Both the position numbers and the translations under genes were made by a program. The notes under the pieces are model-generated. The model did not search any database. It was not told the DNA's origin and was given only the letters and a program-made list of their open reading frames with translations. DNA of 64,000 bases from Pseudomonadota bacterium (lineage in GTDB: Bacteria; Pseudomonadota; Gammaproteobacteria; Burkholderiales; Burkholderiaceae_E): positions 19,575 through 83,574 of the forward strand of contig JAEWFA010000017.1 in NCBI GenBank assembly GCA_023389055.1, read 5' to 3'. This document shows, piece by piece, positions 18,101-25,388 of this stretch. Within the stretch, counting starts at the first letter, position 1. Every line of letters begins with the position of its first letter.

Positions 18101-20324
18101 TCTCGTTGCGCTTCAGGAAACCGCTGCGCTCGAGCCAGGCGACGGCGGTCTGCACCTTCGTCGCGGCGTCGCGCTCGGTGACGTCGATCTCGGTGCCTTC
18201 GGCGTCGAGCAGCAGTTCCTTCGCCGAGACGACGATTTCGTCGCTGCGAAAGCGCTGCGCGCGCCGGCGGATGCTCTTGAGCAGCGCCGAGAAGTCGCGC
18301 GCGTTCAACTGCGAGCGCGCGGCCAGGCGGAACTGCGCCTCGACGTCCTTTTCGTCGAAGAGCAGCACGCATTTCGCGGGACCGCCGTCGCGGCCGGCGC
18401 GGCCCGCCTCCTGCAGGTAGTTCTCGAGCGAGCCGGGGATGTCGGCGTGCACGACGACGCGAACGTCGGCTTTGTCGACACCCATGCCGAAGGCGTTGGT
18501 GGCGACGATGACGTCGAGCTCGCCGGCGATGAAGGCCTGCTGGATCTCCTTCTTCTCGCCGGCCTCCAGGCCGGCGTGGAAGTTACGGCAACGCAGGCCG
18601 GAGCGCACGATCTGCTCGGCCCAAAGAGCGGTGTTGTCTCGCTTCGCGCAGAAGACGATGCCCGCACCGCCGCCGCGCAACTCGCGCGCGAGAATCTCCT
18701 GGATGTGCTGGCCCTTCTCGGCCTCGCGCACCGGCACGACGACGTACTCGAGATTCGCTCGCTCGTGCCCTCCGAGAAAGCACTGCAGTTCCAGACCGAG
18801 CTGGTCGCGGAAATGCTCGGTCAGGTCCTCGATCACGTCGGGCTTCGCCGTGGCCGTGAAGCAGGCCACGGGCGCCTGCTCGCCGGCGAAGTGCTCCCGT
18901 ATGAACCGCGCGACGTACAGATAGTCGGTGCGGAAGTCGTGGCCCCACTTCGACAGGCAGTGCGCCTCGTCGAACACCCAGGTGGCGATCTGTCGCAGCC
19001 GGATCGCATCGACGAAGCGCCGATTGCGGAACTGCTCCGGCGAGACGAGAACGATGCCGGCGTCGCCCATCCGGATCTTCTCGAGCGCCGCATTGCGTTC
19101 GGGCGAAGTGAGCAGGCCGTTGATCGTGACGACGCACTGCACGCCGCGCGCGACGAGGTTGTCGACCTGGTCCTTCATCAGCGACTGCAGCGGCGAAACG
19201 ATCACCGTAAGCTTGCCGCTGCGCCAGTAGTGCGCCAGCGCCGGAAGCTGGTAGCAGATCGACTTGCCGCCACCGGTGGGCAAAATCGCGAGCAGGCTGC
19301 GCCGTTTCAGGCCTGCTTCGACGACGTCCCGCTGCAACGACCCGCCCGAGGCATTCGCCGGCTTCGCGCGAAACGCGTCGAGCTGGAAATGCTGCATCAG
19401 CAACGACTCGGGGTCGTGCTGCTGGCGGCAGTAGCGGCAGCTTGGCCGGGCGCAGTCGCTTTCGCGCAGCTCGCGGATCAGCGCGGCCACGCCCGGGTGC
19501 GTCGCGTACACCCAGGGCGGCAGCACCGAATTGCCGCCCGCTACGCGCAACCAGGCGAGCGCATGGGCAATCGACCACCGGAGTTCAGCATCCTCTGCAT
19601 TGCCTGCGCCGTCGGGGTCGCCGAGGTTGCCGGCCAGATCCTCGCGAACGAGCCGGTCGAGGCGTACCTCGCAACAAACGCTCGCAAACGCATCGTGCAC
19701 GACGGATTGAACGTCGGCGAGAGCGGGGGGCGACGCACCGCGCACTTCCTCGAGAAGCCGTGCGAGCCCGCGCTCGCCGCGCAGCAGGAAGTGCAGCACG
19801 CCGAGCCAGCCCGGGTCGACCGAACGCAGTCGCGCAAGCTCCTGCAACTCGTCGGCGAGCAGCGCGAGCGCCAGGCGCGCGTCTCCTTCCGGGTCGTTGC
19901 GACTGTCGGAGACGAGCTTGTAGTTCTTGACGAGCCGGTGGTACGGATTGCGCGGAAAGGCGAGCGGCGAGAGCTCCAGCGTGTCGACGACCGGCAGATG
20001 CGGGAAGTCGAGCCCGGGAAGTTGCTCGGCGAGCGCCGGGAGGTCGTGGCGGCGCAGGTTATGGCCGACGAGAACGGCGGCATGCGCGGCGAATTCGTTC
20101 AGCCGGCGCACGATGGCGGCGCGCCCGTTCGCCGACGACGGCACGGATGCGTCGAAACCCGCTTCGCGGTCGGAGCGCGCAGCGCCCACGCGAAAGATGC
20201 GATCGCCCTCGCCCGGGTGCGTCTCGACGTCGATCGACAGGAACGCGACGCCCGCGGGCAGTCCGGAGGGCAGGCCTGCGGCGGCTTGGGGTGCCGGGTC
20301 GAGAAGATCCGCGCCGGGGTTCAT
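15102..20324 (-). CDS. Giant fusion: DEDD exonuclease - RecQ helicase - UvrD/PcrA-type helicase
   Basis: The chosen ATG at 20324 gives 1740 residues. Three enzymes are visible in order. Residues about 25-190 are a DnaQ-like exonuclease: LSIDVETH (Asp32, Glu34), VGHNLRRHDLP and DPEGDARLALAL. Residues about 325-850 are a RecQ-type SF2 helicase: Cys-rich CARPSCRYCRQQ just before, LPTGGGKS (Lys354), FDEAHCLSKWGHDFR, then NAFGMGVDKADVR and QEAGRAGRDGG. From about 1120 comes an SF1A helicase: AGPGAGKT (Lys1148), IFVDEYQDID, GDDDQNIYAFNG, RAKGLEFRHVIVMD and LLYVAMTRAKE. It probably unwinds and trims DNA during repair or recombination. A start inside longer upstream frames is possible. A short decayed copy of its 3' end lies near 62567. 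Confidence 0.9.
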   Translation of the reverse strand: MNPGADLLDPAPQAAAGLPSGLPAGVAFLSIDVETHPGEGDRIFRVGAARSDREAGFDASVPSSANGRAAIVRRLNEFAAHAAVLVGHNLRRHDLPALAEQLPGLDFPHLPVVDTLELSPLAFPRNPYHRLVKNYKLVSDSRNDPEGDARLALALLADELQELARLRSVDPGWLGVLHFLLRGERGLARLLEEVRGASPPALADVQSVVHDAFASVCCEVRLDRLVREDLAGNLGDPDGAGNAEDAELRWSIAHALAWLRVAGGNSVLPPWVYATHPGVAALIRELRESDCARPSCRYCRQQHDPESLLMQHFQLDAFRAKPANASGGSLQRDVVEAGLKRRSLLAILPTGGGKSICYQLPALAHYWRSGKLTVIVSPLQSLMKDQVDNLVARGVQCVVTINGLLTSPERNAALEKIRMGDAGIVLVSPEQFRNRRFVDAIRLRQIATWVFDEAHCLSKWGHDFRTDYLYVARFIREHFAGEQAPVACFTATAKPDVIEDLTEHFRDQLGLELQCFLGGHERANLEYVVVPVREAEKGQHIQEILARELRGGGAGIVFCAKRDNTALWAEQIVRSGLRCRNFHAGLEAGEKKEIQQAFIAGELDVIVATNAFGMGVDKADVRVVVHADIPGSLENYLQEAGRAGRDGGPAKCVLLFDEKDVEAQFRLAARSQLNARDFSALLKSIRRRAQRFRSDEIVVSAKELLLDAEGTEIDVTERDAATKVQTAVAWLERSGFLKRNENRSRVFPTSLRMPKLGEALVRIRAAGLKNEDRVRYEAVATALYRCETPAGLSTDDLQVAAGIDHKDCFRILCGLEQLGILANDLGLTALVSKGVTGASDHALDRLVRFERALLELMAELAPDAVVDDAPQLLGVRAMCSELRRRLALDVGDPQVHPQRLHKCLRSLAESFGSDGNRRASMQARRIGADSLRVELHRRWREIREICEKRQATARVVLAALLARLPTDTRQANVLVECKARELLDAIDADLALRASLRDPAVALEHALLWLHENDVIQLDKGRAVFRAAMTIELDAAEAKRRFRKEDFAPLAEHYRERTFQTHVMHEYAKLGAQKAAAALALTAAYFTWPRRRFVKEWFAGRTELLELATTAESYRRIVDRLRNPAQQRLVMKPDRGNHLVLAGPGAGKTRVLVHRIAWLLRVRRVAPARIIALAFNRSAAAELRRRLFSLVGDDAWGVTVMTHHALALRLTGTSLAAAELRGAKIDFDRLLRDAVDLLEGRTDALGDADEARDRLLAGYEYIFVDEYQDIDARQYELVSALAGRRLPDADGRLSIMAVGDDDQNIYAFNGASVEFIRRFREDYDAEIAWLVENYRSSQHIVAAANHVIQPARERMKVDHPIRIDARRANEPPGGRWSTLDAEHDGRARLIDAPPDANRQAQLAAAEIGRIRRLDPGAALGDIAVLARTHASLEPLRALCEIEGIRCSMARDASAEISVMQTREGRCVLDVVLGRRRPLLPVTALVRWLRRRLRAQPTNSAWQDLCAAGLDLMLAYPKARLPLREIADWFYESAGAARRDGAVDALRLMTAHRAKGLEFRHVIVMDCGDWGSGDDERRLLYVAMTRAKETLTVFRSRHGPQGLLDDLHDCDGVAALRPEAPAHREALQTRYVSLGPADVDLGYAGRSPAMNRVHRDLSAVQTGDPVCLSDGVLKTPGGATIGRLSKNATLRDGAYAAKVTGVMVRAREQTPPEYLPSVRVDRWEVVLVEAAVQGGGRDEAV

Positions 20325-20513
20325 CGGCTGATGGCGTCTGCGGCGAGTTCGATGATGGTAAGCGCTTCCTGCCGCAGCAAGCGGCGAAGCGTCTCCTCGA
20401 AGTATCGGCGTTCGAGGCGGAACCGGCGCAGGTCGCACTGCAGCAGACCGCCCCAGTGGCCCTGACGCCCGGCGAGCGGCCGTCACCGTTGTCTCTCGTG
20501 CGCCGGTTCGCCG

Positions 20514-21365
20514 TCAGCGGCGCTGCTGCGTTGCGCGCGCCCGTGTCGCCAGCACGAGTGCAATCCCGCCGAGAATCGCCGCCGACGCAACCACCAACCG
20601 CGGCGTCAACGGTTCGGACAGCGCCACGACGCCGCCGAGCGCCGCGATCGGCGGAACCGACAACTGCACCGAAGCCGCGCGCATGGCCGTCAGTCCGCGC
20701 AGAGCCGCGTACCAGATCACGTAGCCGATGCCCGAGGTGATCGCTCCGGAGGTGATCGCCAACGCGACGCCGGCTCCGTCCGCCTCGGCCCGGCCGAGCG
20801 TGACCAGCGAAAGCGCCAACGCCGGCAGCACCGCGCGAGCGAAGTTCGACGCGGTAGCGGCGAGCGGATCGACGACGCCGCGTCCGCGCAGCGAATAGAC
20901 GCCCCAGCCGATGCCCGCGAGGGCCATCGATATCGCGCCGATCGGGTGCGGCGCGGCGAGACCCGGCGACACGAGATAGACGAGACCGACGATCGCCGCC
21001 GCGAGCCCCATCCACGCCGCCGGTGCGAAACGTTCGCCGGCACGCAGCCCGGCACCGATCATCGTCAATTGCACGGCCCCGAACAGGATCAACGCACCGA
21101 CGCTCGCCGACAGGTTCCGGTAGGCGAACGAGAAGAAAGCCACGTACGCGAACAGCATCGTCGCCGCCAGCCAATCGGCACGAGGCCGCGGCGCGTCGCT
21201 CGCGCGCCAGCGCACGATCAGCATCAGCACCAGCGCGCCCGACGCGAGCCGCAACAAGCCGAAGCTGGCCGGATCGATCCGGGTTTCGACGAGCGCGATC
21301 CGGCATAGCAGCGAGTTCGCCGCGAAGGCGAGCATCGAGATGCAGGTGAGCAGGATGGTTTGCAA
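20514..21365 (-). CDS. EamA/DMT-family transporter
   Basis: The 283-residue product has ten hydrophobic segments in two five-helix EamA repeats. It opens with LLTCISMLAFAANSLLCRIAL, and later contains ASFGLLRLASGALVLMLI and SAGVYS-like GIGWGVYSLRGRG at the repeat boundary. It ends with ALSEPLTPRLVVASAAILGGIALVLATR, the usual last helix of EamA proteins (drug/metabolite transporter superfamily). The exported substrate is unknown. The stop lies 189 bases upstream of the giant helicase gene on the same strand. Confidence 0.87.
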   Translation of the reverse strand: MQTILLTCISMLAFAANSLLCRIALVETRIDPASFGLLRLASGALVLMLIVRWRASDAPRPRADWLAATMLFAYVAFFSFAYRNLSASVGALILFGAVQLTMIGAGLRAGERFAPAAWMGLAAAIVGLVYLVSPGLAAPHPIGAISMALAGIGWGVYSLRGRGVVDPLAATASNFARAVLPALALSLVTLGRAEADGAGVALAITSGAITSGIGYVIWYAALRGLTAMRAASVQLSVPPIAALGGVVALSEPLTPRLVVASAAILGGIALVLATRARATQQRR

Positions 21366-21403
21366 AGCCTTCTAGCCGTATCGAGCGCTGGCTGCTGCTG
21401 CAT

Positions 21404-23257
21404 CTACGACGGCGCCTCGCCGTCCTTCCGTCGCAGCTCCTCCGCCGTCTCCTCGCTCAGCGCCTCCCCAGCGCGCCGCGGCGTGGTCAGCGGCGTGGGC
21501 GTCATCCGGTGATCGCGAATGACGAGATCCGTGCCGCTGCGCATATCCCCCGCCACCTGCAGTTCGAGCCGCGCGGCGTCGCGCCGACGAATCTCCTGGC
21601 ACACCTCCACCGCCTCCTCGGCAGTCGCGCCCAGCTTCTGCAGCGCGGCGACACTGAAGGCCAGCGCCGACTCGAAGGTCTCGCGGATCTGGAAGTCGAC
21701 ATTCGCCTTGATCAGCTCGATCGCGTGCTGGCGGTCGTACGAGCGCGCGAATACCGGTACCAGCGGCCACTCGTGCTTGACCAGTTCGACGATGCGATCG
21801 GTGCTGCGCTTGTCGTCGACGCACACCAGGATCGCGCGCGCCTGCCCGGCTCCGCTGGCGTGCAGCACGTCGAGCCGCACCCCGTCGCCGTAGTACACCT
21901 TGAAGCCGAAACCGGCCGCCGCGCGGATCATGTCCGGGTCGCTGTCGATGATCGCGATGTCGACGCCGCGCGCGAGCAGGGCCTGGCTGGCAATCTGGCC
22001 GAAGCGCCCGAAGCCGATCAGCAGCACCGAAGCGGCGACGTCGTCGGCGTCCTGCACCGCTTCGACGCCATCGAGATTGCTGCGCCCTTCGGGAAGCAGG
22101 CGCAACAGCGGCACGAGAAGCGGCGTGACGGCGATCGACACGATGACGACGGCGGACAATACCGCCGCGGTTCGCGCGTCGACGAGGCCGGTCGCTGCGG
22201 CCGCCGCATACAGGACGAATGCGAACTCGCCGCCTTGCGCCATCAGCGTCGCACGCACCAGCGACTCGCGCCGCGCAGCCTGACCCAGGCGCGCCACCGC
22301 ATAGACGCCGAGGCCCTTCACCGCCATGTAGCCGACCACCGTCAACAGGATCGGCGCCCAGGCATCGAGCACCAGGCCGACGTCGAGCGACATGCCCACG
22401 CTCATGAAGAACAGGCCGAGCAGGATCCCGCGAAAAGGCTCGATGTCCGCTTCGAGCTCGTTGCGATAGCTCGACTCCGACAACATCACGCCCGCGACGA
22501 AGGCGCCCATGGCCATCGAAAGACCGCTCCAGCGCATCGCAAGCGCCGCGCCGAGCACGACCAGCAGCGCCGCCGCCGTCATCACTTCGCGCGCCTTCGC
22601 GCGCGCGAGGATCTCGAACATCGGGTTCAGCAGCCAGCGACCGACGGCGACCAGCCCCGCCAACGCGGCCACGGCGATGCCGACCGTGAGCCAACTCGAC
22701 GCTGGGCCGCGGCCGCTCGCCGCAGCGCCGGCATCCGGAGAGAGAACGGCCACGATCGCCAGCAGCGGCACGATCGCCAGGTCCTCGAGCAGCAGGATCG
22801 AGACGATGCGTTGACCGGGAGGGGCGAGCGTCTCGCCGCGCTCGTCGAGCAACTGCATCACCGTCGCCGTGGAGGTCAGCACGAAGCCCATCGCGGCGAT
22901 GAACGCCACCGCCGCCCGATAGCCCGCGAGCATTCCGAGGGCGGTGAGCAAGGCGCCGCAGACGACCACCTGCACGAGTCCGGTACCGAAGATCTGCCGG
23001 CGCATGTTCCACAGGCGTCGCGGCCGCATCTCCAGGCCGATGATGAACAGGAACATCACCACGCCCAGCTCGGCAACGCCCAGGATGTGCTCGGGCTCGC
23101 GGAATACGCCGAGCACGAAAGGTCCGATGACGACGCCGGCGAGGAGATAGGCCAGCACCGACCCGAGCCGCAGGCGCTTGAACAGCGGCACGGCCAGCAC
23201 GCCGGCGGCGAGCAGGACCACCGTCTTGAAGAGTTCCGCGCTGGGTTCGGTCGGCAT
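21404..23257 (-). CDS. KefB/KefC-like monovalent cation:proton antiporter with RCK domain
   Basis: The 617-residue product is a CPA2-family antiporter. Residues about 10-385 form the 12-13-helix Na+/H+ exchanger domain: GVLAVPLFKRLRLGSVLAYLLAGVVIGP, LGVVMFLFIIGLEM, then EDLAIVPLLAI and GAFVAGVMLSES. From about 405, VLLIGFGRFGQIASQALLARG starts a TrkA-N (RCK) Rossmann domain with an Asp after the second strand (IAIIDSDPD), typical of NAD binding. The Kef group exports K+ and acidifies the cytoplasm during electrophile stress under glutathione control. No separate KefF/KefG gene is visible nearby. Confidence 0.92.
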   Translation of the reverse strand: MPTEPSAELFKTVVLLAAGVLAVPLFKRLRLGSVLAYLLAGVVIGPFVLGVFREPEHILGVAELGVVMFLFIIGLEMRPRRLWNMRRQIFGTGLVQVVVCGALLTALGMLAGYRAAVAFIAAMGFVLTSTATVMQLLDERGETLAPPGQRIVSILLLEDLAIVPLLAIVAVLSPDAGAAASGRGPASSWLTVGIAVAALAGLVAVGRWLLNPMFEILARAKAREVMTAAALLVVLGAALAMRWSGLSMAMGAFVAGVMLSESSYRNELEADIEPFRGILLGLFFMSVGMSLDVGLVLDAWAPILLTVVGYMAVKGLGVYAVARLGQAARRESLVRATLMAQGGEFAFVLYAAAAATGLVDARTAAVLSAVVIVSIAVTPLLVPLLRLLPEGRSNLDGVEAVQDADDVAASVLLIGFGRFGQIASQALLARGVDIAIIDSDPDMIRAAAGFGFKVYYGDGVRLDVLHASGAGQARAILVCVDDKRSTDRIVELVKHEWPLVPVFARSYDRQHAIELIKANVDFQIRETFESALAFSVAALQKLGATAEEAVEVCQEIRRRDAARLELQVAGDMRSGTDLVIRDHRMTPTPLTTPRRAGEALSEETAEELRRKDGEAPS

Positions 23258-23311
23258 GGAGCAGTGTAGAGCGCGCTGCTCGTTCTCGCTGGCGTCCCGT
23301 CGGGAGCTTTC

Positions 23312-23854
23312 CTACCGCTGGACCAGGCCCAACTCCTCGAGGCGGACGATGTCGGTGTGCACATTCGAATCGTTGCGTTCCGCAGTCTTGGCGAGCGCAT
23401 AGACGCTGCATGGCCCGACGCGACGCAAGGTGTCCAGCAGGTCCAGGCGCGCCGGAGTCAAGTCGGCGAACAGCGATCGCGCGGACTCGAATCCCAGGCG
23501 AAAGTCGCCGACAGCGCATTCGCGTGCAAGCGCCAGCTCCAGGTAGCACGCGTCGTAGACCGTCAGCGAATGGCTTGTCGCAAGTTCGAGCGCACGCTCG
23601 GTCGACTCGGCGGCGATCGGTTCGAGCACCATGGGCAGCGAAGTGAAGGCATCGAAGAGTTCGAGTCGCACCGAACGGCGAAGCCGTCGACGACGCTCGG
23701 CCTGGAGCAACGCGCTGGCTACCTCGACGAGCAGCAGCGACGGCGCGTGCAGAGGCTCGCGCACGGCGCGCGCAATCAGCAATTCAGCCGCTTCACTGCC
23801 TTCGTCCGGCAAGAGCCACGCCAACGCTACTGACGCGTCGAGAACGATTGCCAT
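23312..23854 (-). CDS. Chimeric PIN (VapC-like) domain joined to a truncated winged-helix segment
   Basis: Residues 1-112 are a PIN-domain RNase toxin: VLDASVALAWLLPDE, LLLVEVASALL and TVYDACYLELALARE carry three of the usual acidic residues. The normal continuation with the fourth acidic residue (ATLD-like) is absent. From about 117 the sequence changes to DFRLGFESARSLFADLTPARLDLLDTLRRVG...SVYALAKTAERNDSNVHTDIVRLEELGLVQR, which reads like the HTH core of a small DNA-binding family and stops abruptly after its recognition helix. This looks like an in-frame deletion joining two genes. Toxin activity is doubtful. Its start lies inside the upstream antitoxin-like gene, a 62-base overlap. Confidence 0.72.
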   Translation of the reverse strand: MAIVLDASVALAWLLPDEGSEAAELLIARAVREPLHAPSLLLVEVASALLQAERRRRLRRSVRLELFDAFTSLPMVLEPIAAESTERALELATSHSLTVYDACYLELALARECAVGDFRLGFESARSLFADLTPARLDLLDTLRRVGPCSVYALAKTAERNDSNVHTDIVRLEELGLVQR

Positions 23855-24101
23855 AAGTATCGGGATCGAACGGGATCAGCTGAGCAACCGGCTTTCCGTG
23901 ACGCGTGATGACGAAACGCTCTCCACGCGCCGTTCGCTCGAGCAAACTGGGCAGGTGGGTCTTGGCGTCATAGGCACTGACCGGTTCGGCAGCAATCAGG
24001 GTGGGCAGCCGACCGTCGCGGATCTCGAGGCGTTTCCGCGTCTCGTCGTACGAGAGCTCGCGAAAGCCGGTGAGGCGCTCGAACCAGTCCGTGCGGGTCA
24101 T
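23793..24101 (-). CDS. Chimeric Phd/YefM-type antitoxin
   Basis: An ATG at 24101 preceded by GAGGA gives 102 residues. Residues 1-38 (TDWFERLTGFREL, TRKRLEIRDGRL) look like the start of a different, uncharacterised protein. From EPVSAYDAKTHLPSLLERTARGERFVITRHGKPVAQLIPFD the sequence is a standard Phd/YefM DNA-binding domain. After PFDPD the frame runs into the first codons of the PIN gene read in another phase (TYGNRSRRV...), so the toxin-binding C-terminal part has been lost. DNA binding may survive, but neutralisation is unlikely. Together with the chimeric PIN gene this marks a decaying vapBC-type locus. Confidence 0.7.
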   Translation of the reverse strand: MTRTDWFERLTGFRELSYDETRKRLEIRDGRLPTLIAAEPVSAYDAKTHLPSLLERTARGERFVITRHGKPVAQLIPFDPDTYGNRSRRVSSVGVALAGRRQ

Positions 24102-24240
24102 GCGGTTTTCCTCGGAAGACGAATCGGTCCGCGGGCACGATAGACCTGCGCGGGGCGTTGGCGCGAAGGCAAGCCGACGACCCGGCCGGGCTGCCCGCAC
24201 CGACGCGAGCGCCTCGTGCCAATCAATCCGGGAGAAGTCG

Positions 24241-24813
24241 ATGGTCGCGCAACACGGGAACGTGCGAACGAGCCGAAGTCACCCGATCCGCATCGACGAA
24301 GTGCAGGCCGGCGACGCGGGAGGCGTCATCGGCCTCACGTTCTGCCCGGGCAAGTGCGGCCCGAGCGTCTCGGACTACCGCTGGGAGCGGGATCTCGCGG
24401 CAGACCTGGACGCGATCGCGCGCTGGTCGCCCGTTGCGATCGTCACGCTGCTCGAGAAGAACGAATTCGCGATGCTCGGAGTGGCTCACCTCGGCGAGCA
24501 GATCCGCGCTCGCGGCATCGAGTGGCATCACCTGCCGATCGTCGATGTCCGGCCGCCCGATCAGCGGTTCGAGGACGCGTGGCGAACGAGCGGGCCGAGG
24601 CTCGTCGGACTGCTGCGCGGCGGCGACAAGGTGCTGGTGCACTGTCGCGGGGGGCTCGGACGCGCCGGAACGGTCGCGGCGCGCCTGCTGGTCGAGATCG
24701 GCGTGCCGGCCGACGAAGCGATCGCGCGGGTGCGGGCAGCGCGACCCGGCGCGATCGAGACGCACGACCAGATGCGGTACGTGCTGGCGCTCGCGACGCG
24801 AGGAACGCCGTAA
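24241..24813 (+). CDS. Dual-specificity-like cysteine phosphatase (CX5R)
   Basis: The ATG at 24241 follows GGGAGAAG and gives 190 residues. The active-site loop VHCRGGLGRAGT fits HCX5R of protein tyrosine/dual-specificity phosphatases. Upstream, IVTLLEKNEFAMLGVAHLGEQIRARGIEWHHLPIVDVRPPD resembles the CDKN3/atypical DUSP layout, in which the Asp in the DVRPPD loop is a plausible general acid. GKCGPS near the start adds two Cys residues. It probably dephosphorylates a protein or small phosphate ester in the cytoplasm. It is divergent from the antitoxin-like gene and convergent with the DUF2249 gene. Confidence 0.8.
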   Translation: MVAQHGNVRTSRSHPIRIDEVQAGDAGGVIGLTFCPGKCGPSVSDYRWERDLAADLDAIARWSPVAIVTLLEKNEFAMLGVAHLGEQIRARGIEWHHLPIVDVRPPDQRFEDAWRTSGPRLVGLLRGGDKVLVHCRGGLGRAGTVAARLLVEIGVPADEAIARVRAARPGAIETHDQMRYVLALATRGTP

Positions 24814-24822
24814 CCGTCCCCC

Positions 24823-25128
24823 TCAGCCGCAACTGCCGCAGCAGTTACCCGGAGCCTTGCCGATCCGCACGCGCCACAGATCCGGGCCCTGCTCCAGATA
24901 ATCCCAAGTGAAGAGCCCATGGAGATTCGACTTGAACTGGCGATACAGCGGCGCGGGATCGTGATCGTTGACGAGTTCGAGCGCGCCCCCCTGCGGCAGC
25001 GCATTGAACGAGGAGAAGATCAGCGAATGGCGCTCGTGCGGCACGATCGTACGGACGTCGATCGTCGAGTGGATCGCTTCGCTGGCCGTCGCGGATGCTT
25101 CGGTTCTCGAGCGGATGGCTTCTCTCAT
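24823..25128 (-). CDS. DUF2249 domain protein
   Basis: The 101-residue product starts at ATG 25128 with GGAG nine bases upstream. The core ALELVNDHDPAPLYRQF followed by FTWDYLEQGPDLWRVRIGK is the diagnostic DUF2249 pattern. The family is frequent near hemerythrin, nitrite/nitric-oxide and anaerobic metabolism genes, but its reaction is unknown. The C-terminus NCCGSCG is Cys-rich and might bind a metal. It lies tail to tail with the phosphatase gene. No FNR-like box is visible in the 260-base divergent gap upstream. Confidence 0.82.
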   Translation of the reverse strand: MREAIRSRTEASATASEAIHSTIDVRTIVPHERHSLIFSSFNALPQGGALELVNDHDPAPLYRQFKSNLHGLFTWDYLEQGPDLWRVRIGKAPGNCCGSCG

Positions 25129-25388
25129 GTCGGGATTCTCCGGCGGCGGGTTGAAGGTGCGCGAGAAGTATATCTTCACGGAGCCGAATTGAAACACCCC
25201 GCGAAGAAAAACAGGAGCGGCGTGCGAAGCCGCATTGATAGACTCCGTGCTCTCGAATTGCGGCACTGCGCGATGCCTGCAGACGCCCCACGGCGCACGT
25301 TGAAGACGGTGCCGCAGACTCCCTGGACCTTCGCGATGACGAGGATGGCGCCACTGGCGCGCCGGGGACGCCGAGAGCACCGTTCGTG

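Noticed and set aside
20059..21306. A second long minus-strand frame overlapping the EamA transporter
   Set aside because: It is Arg-rich and out of phase with the transporter, whose membrane segments are convincing.
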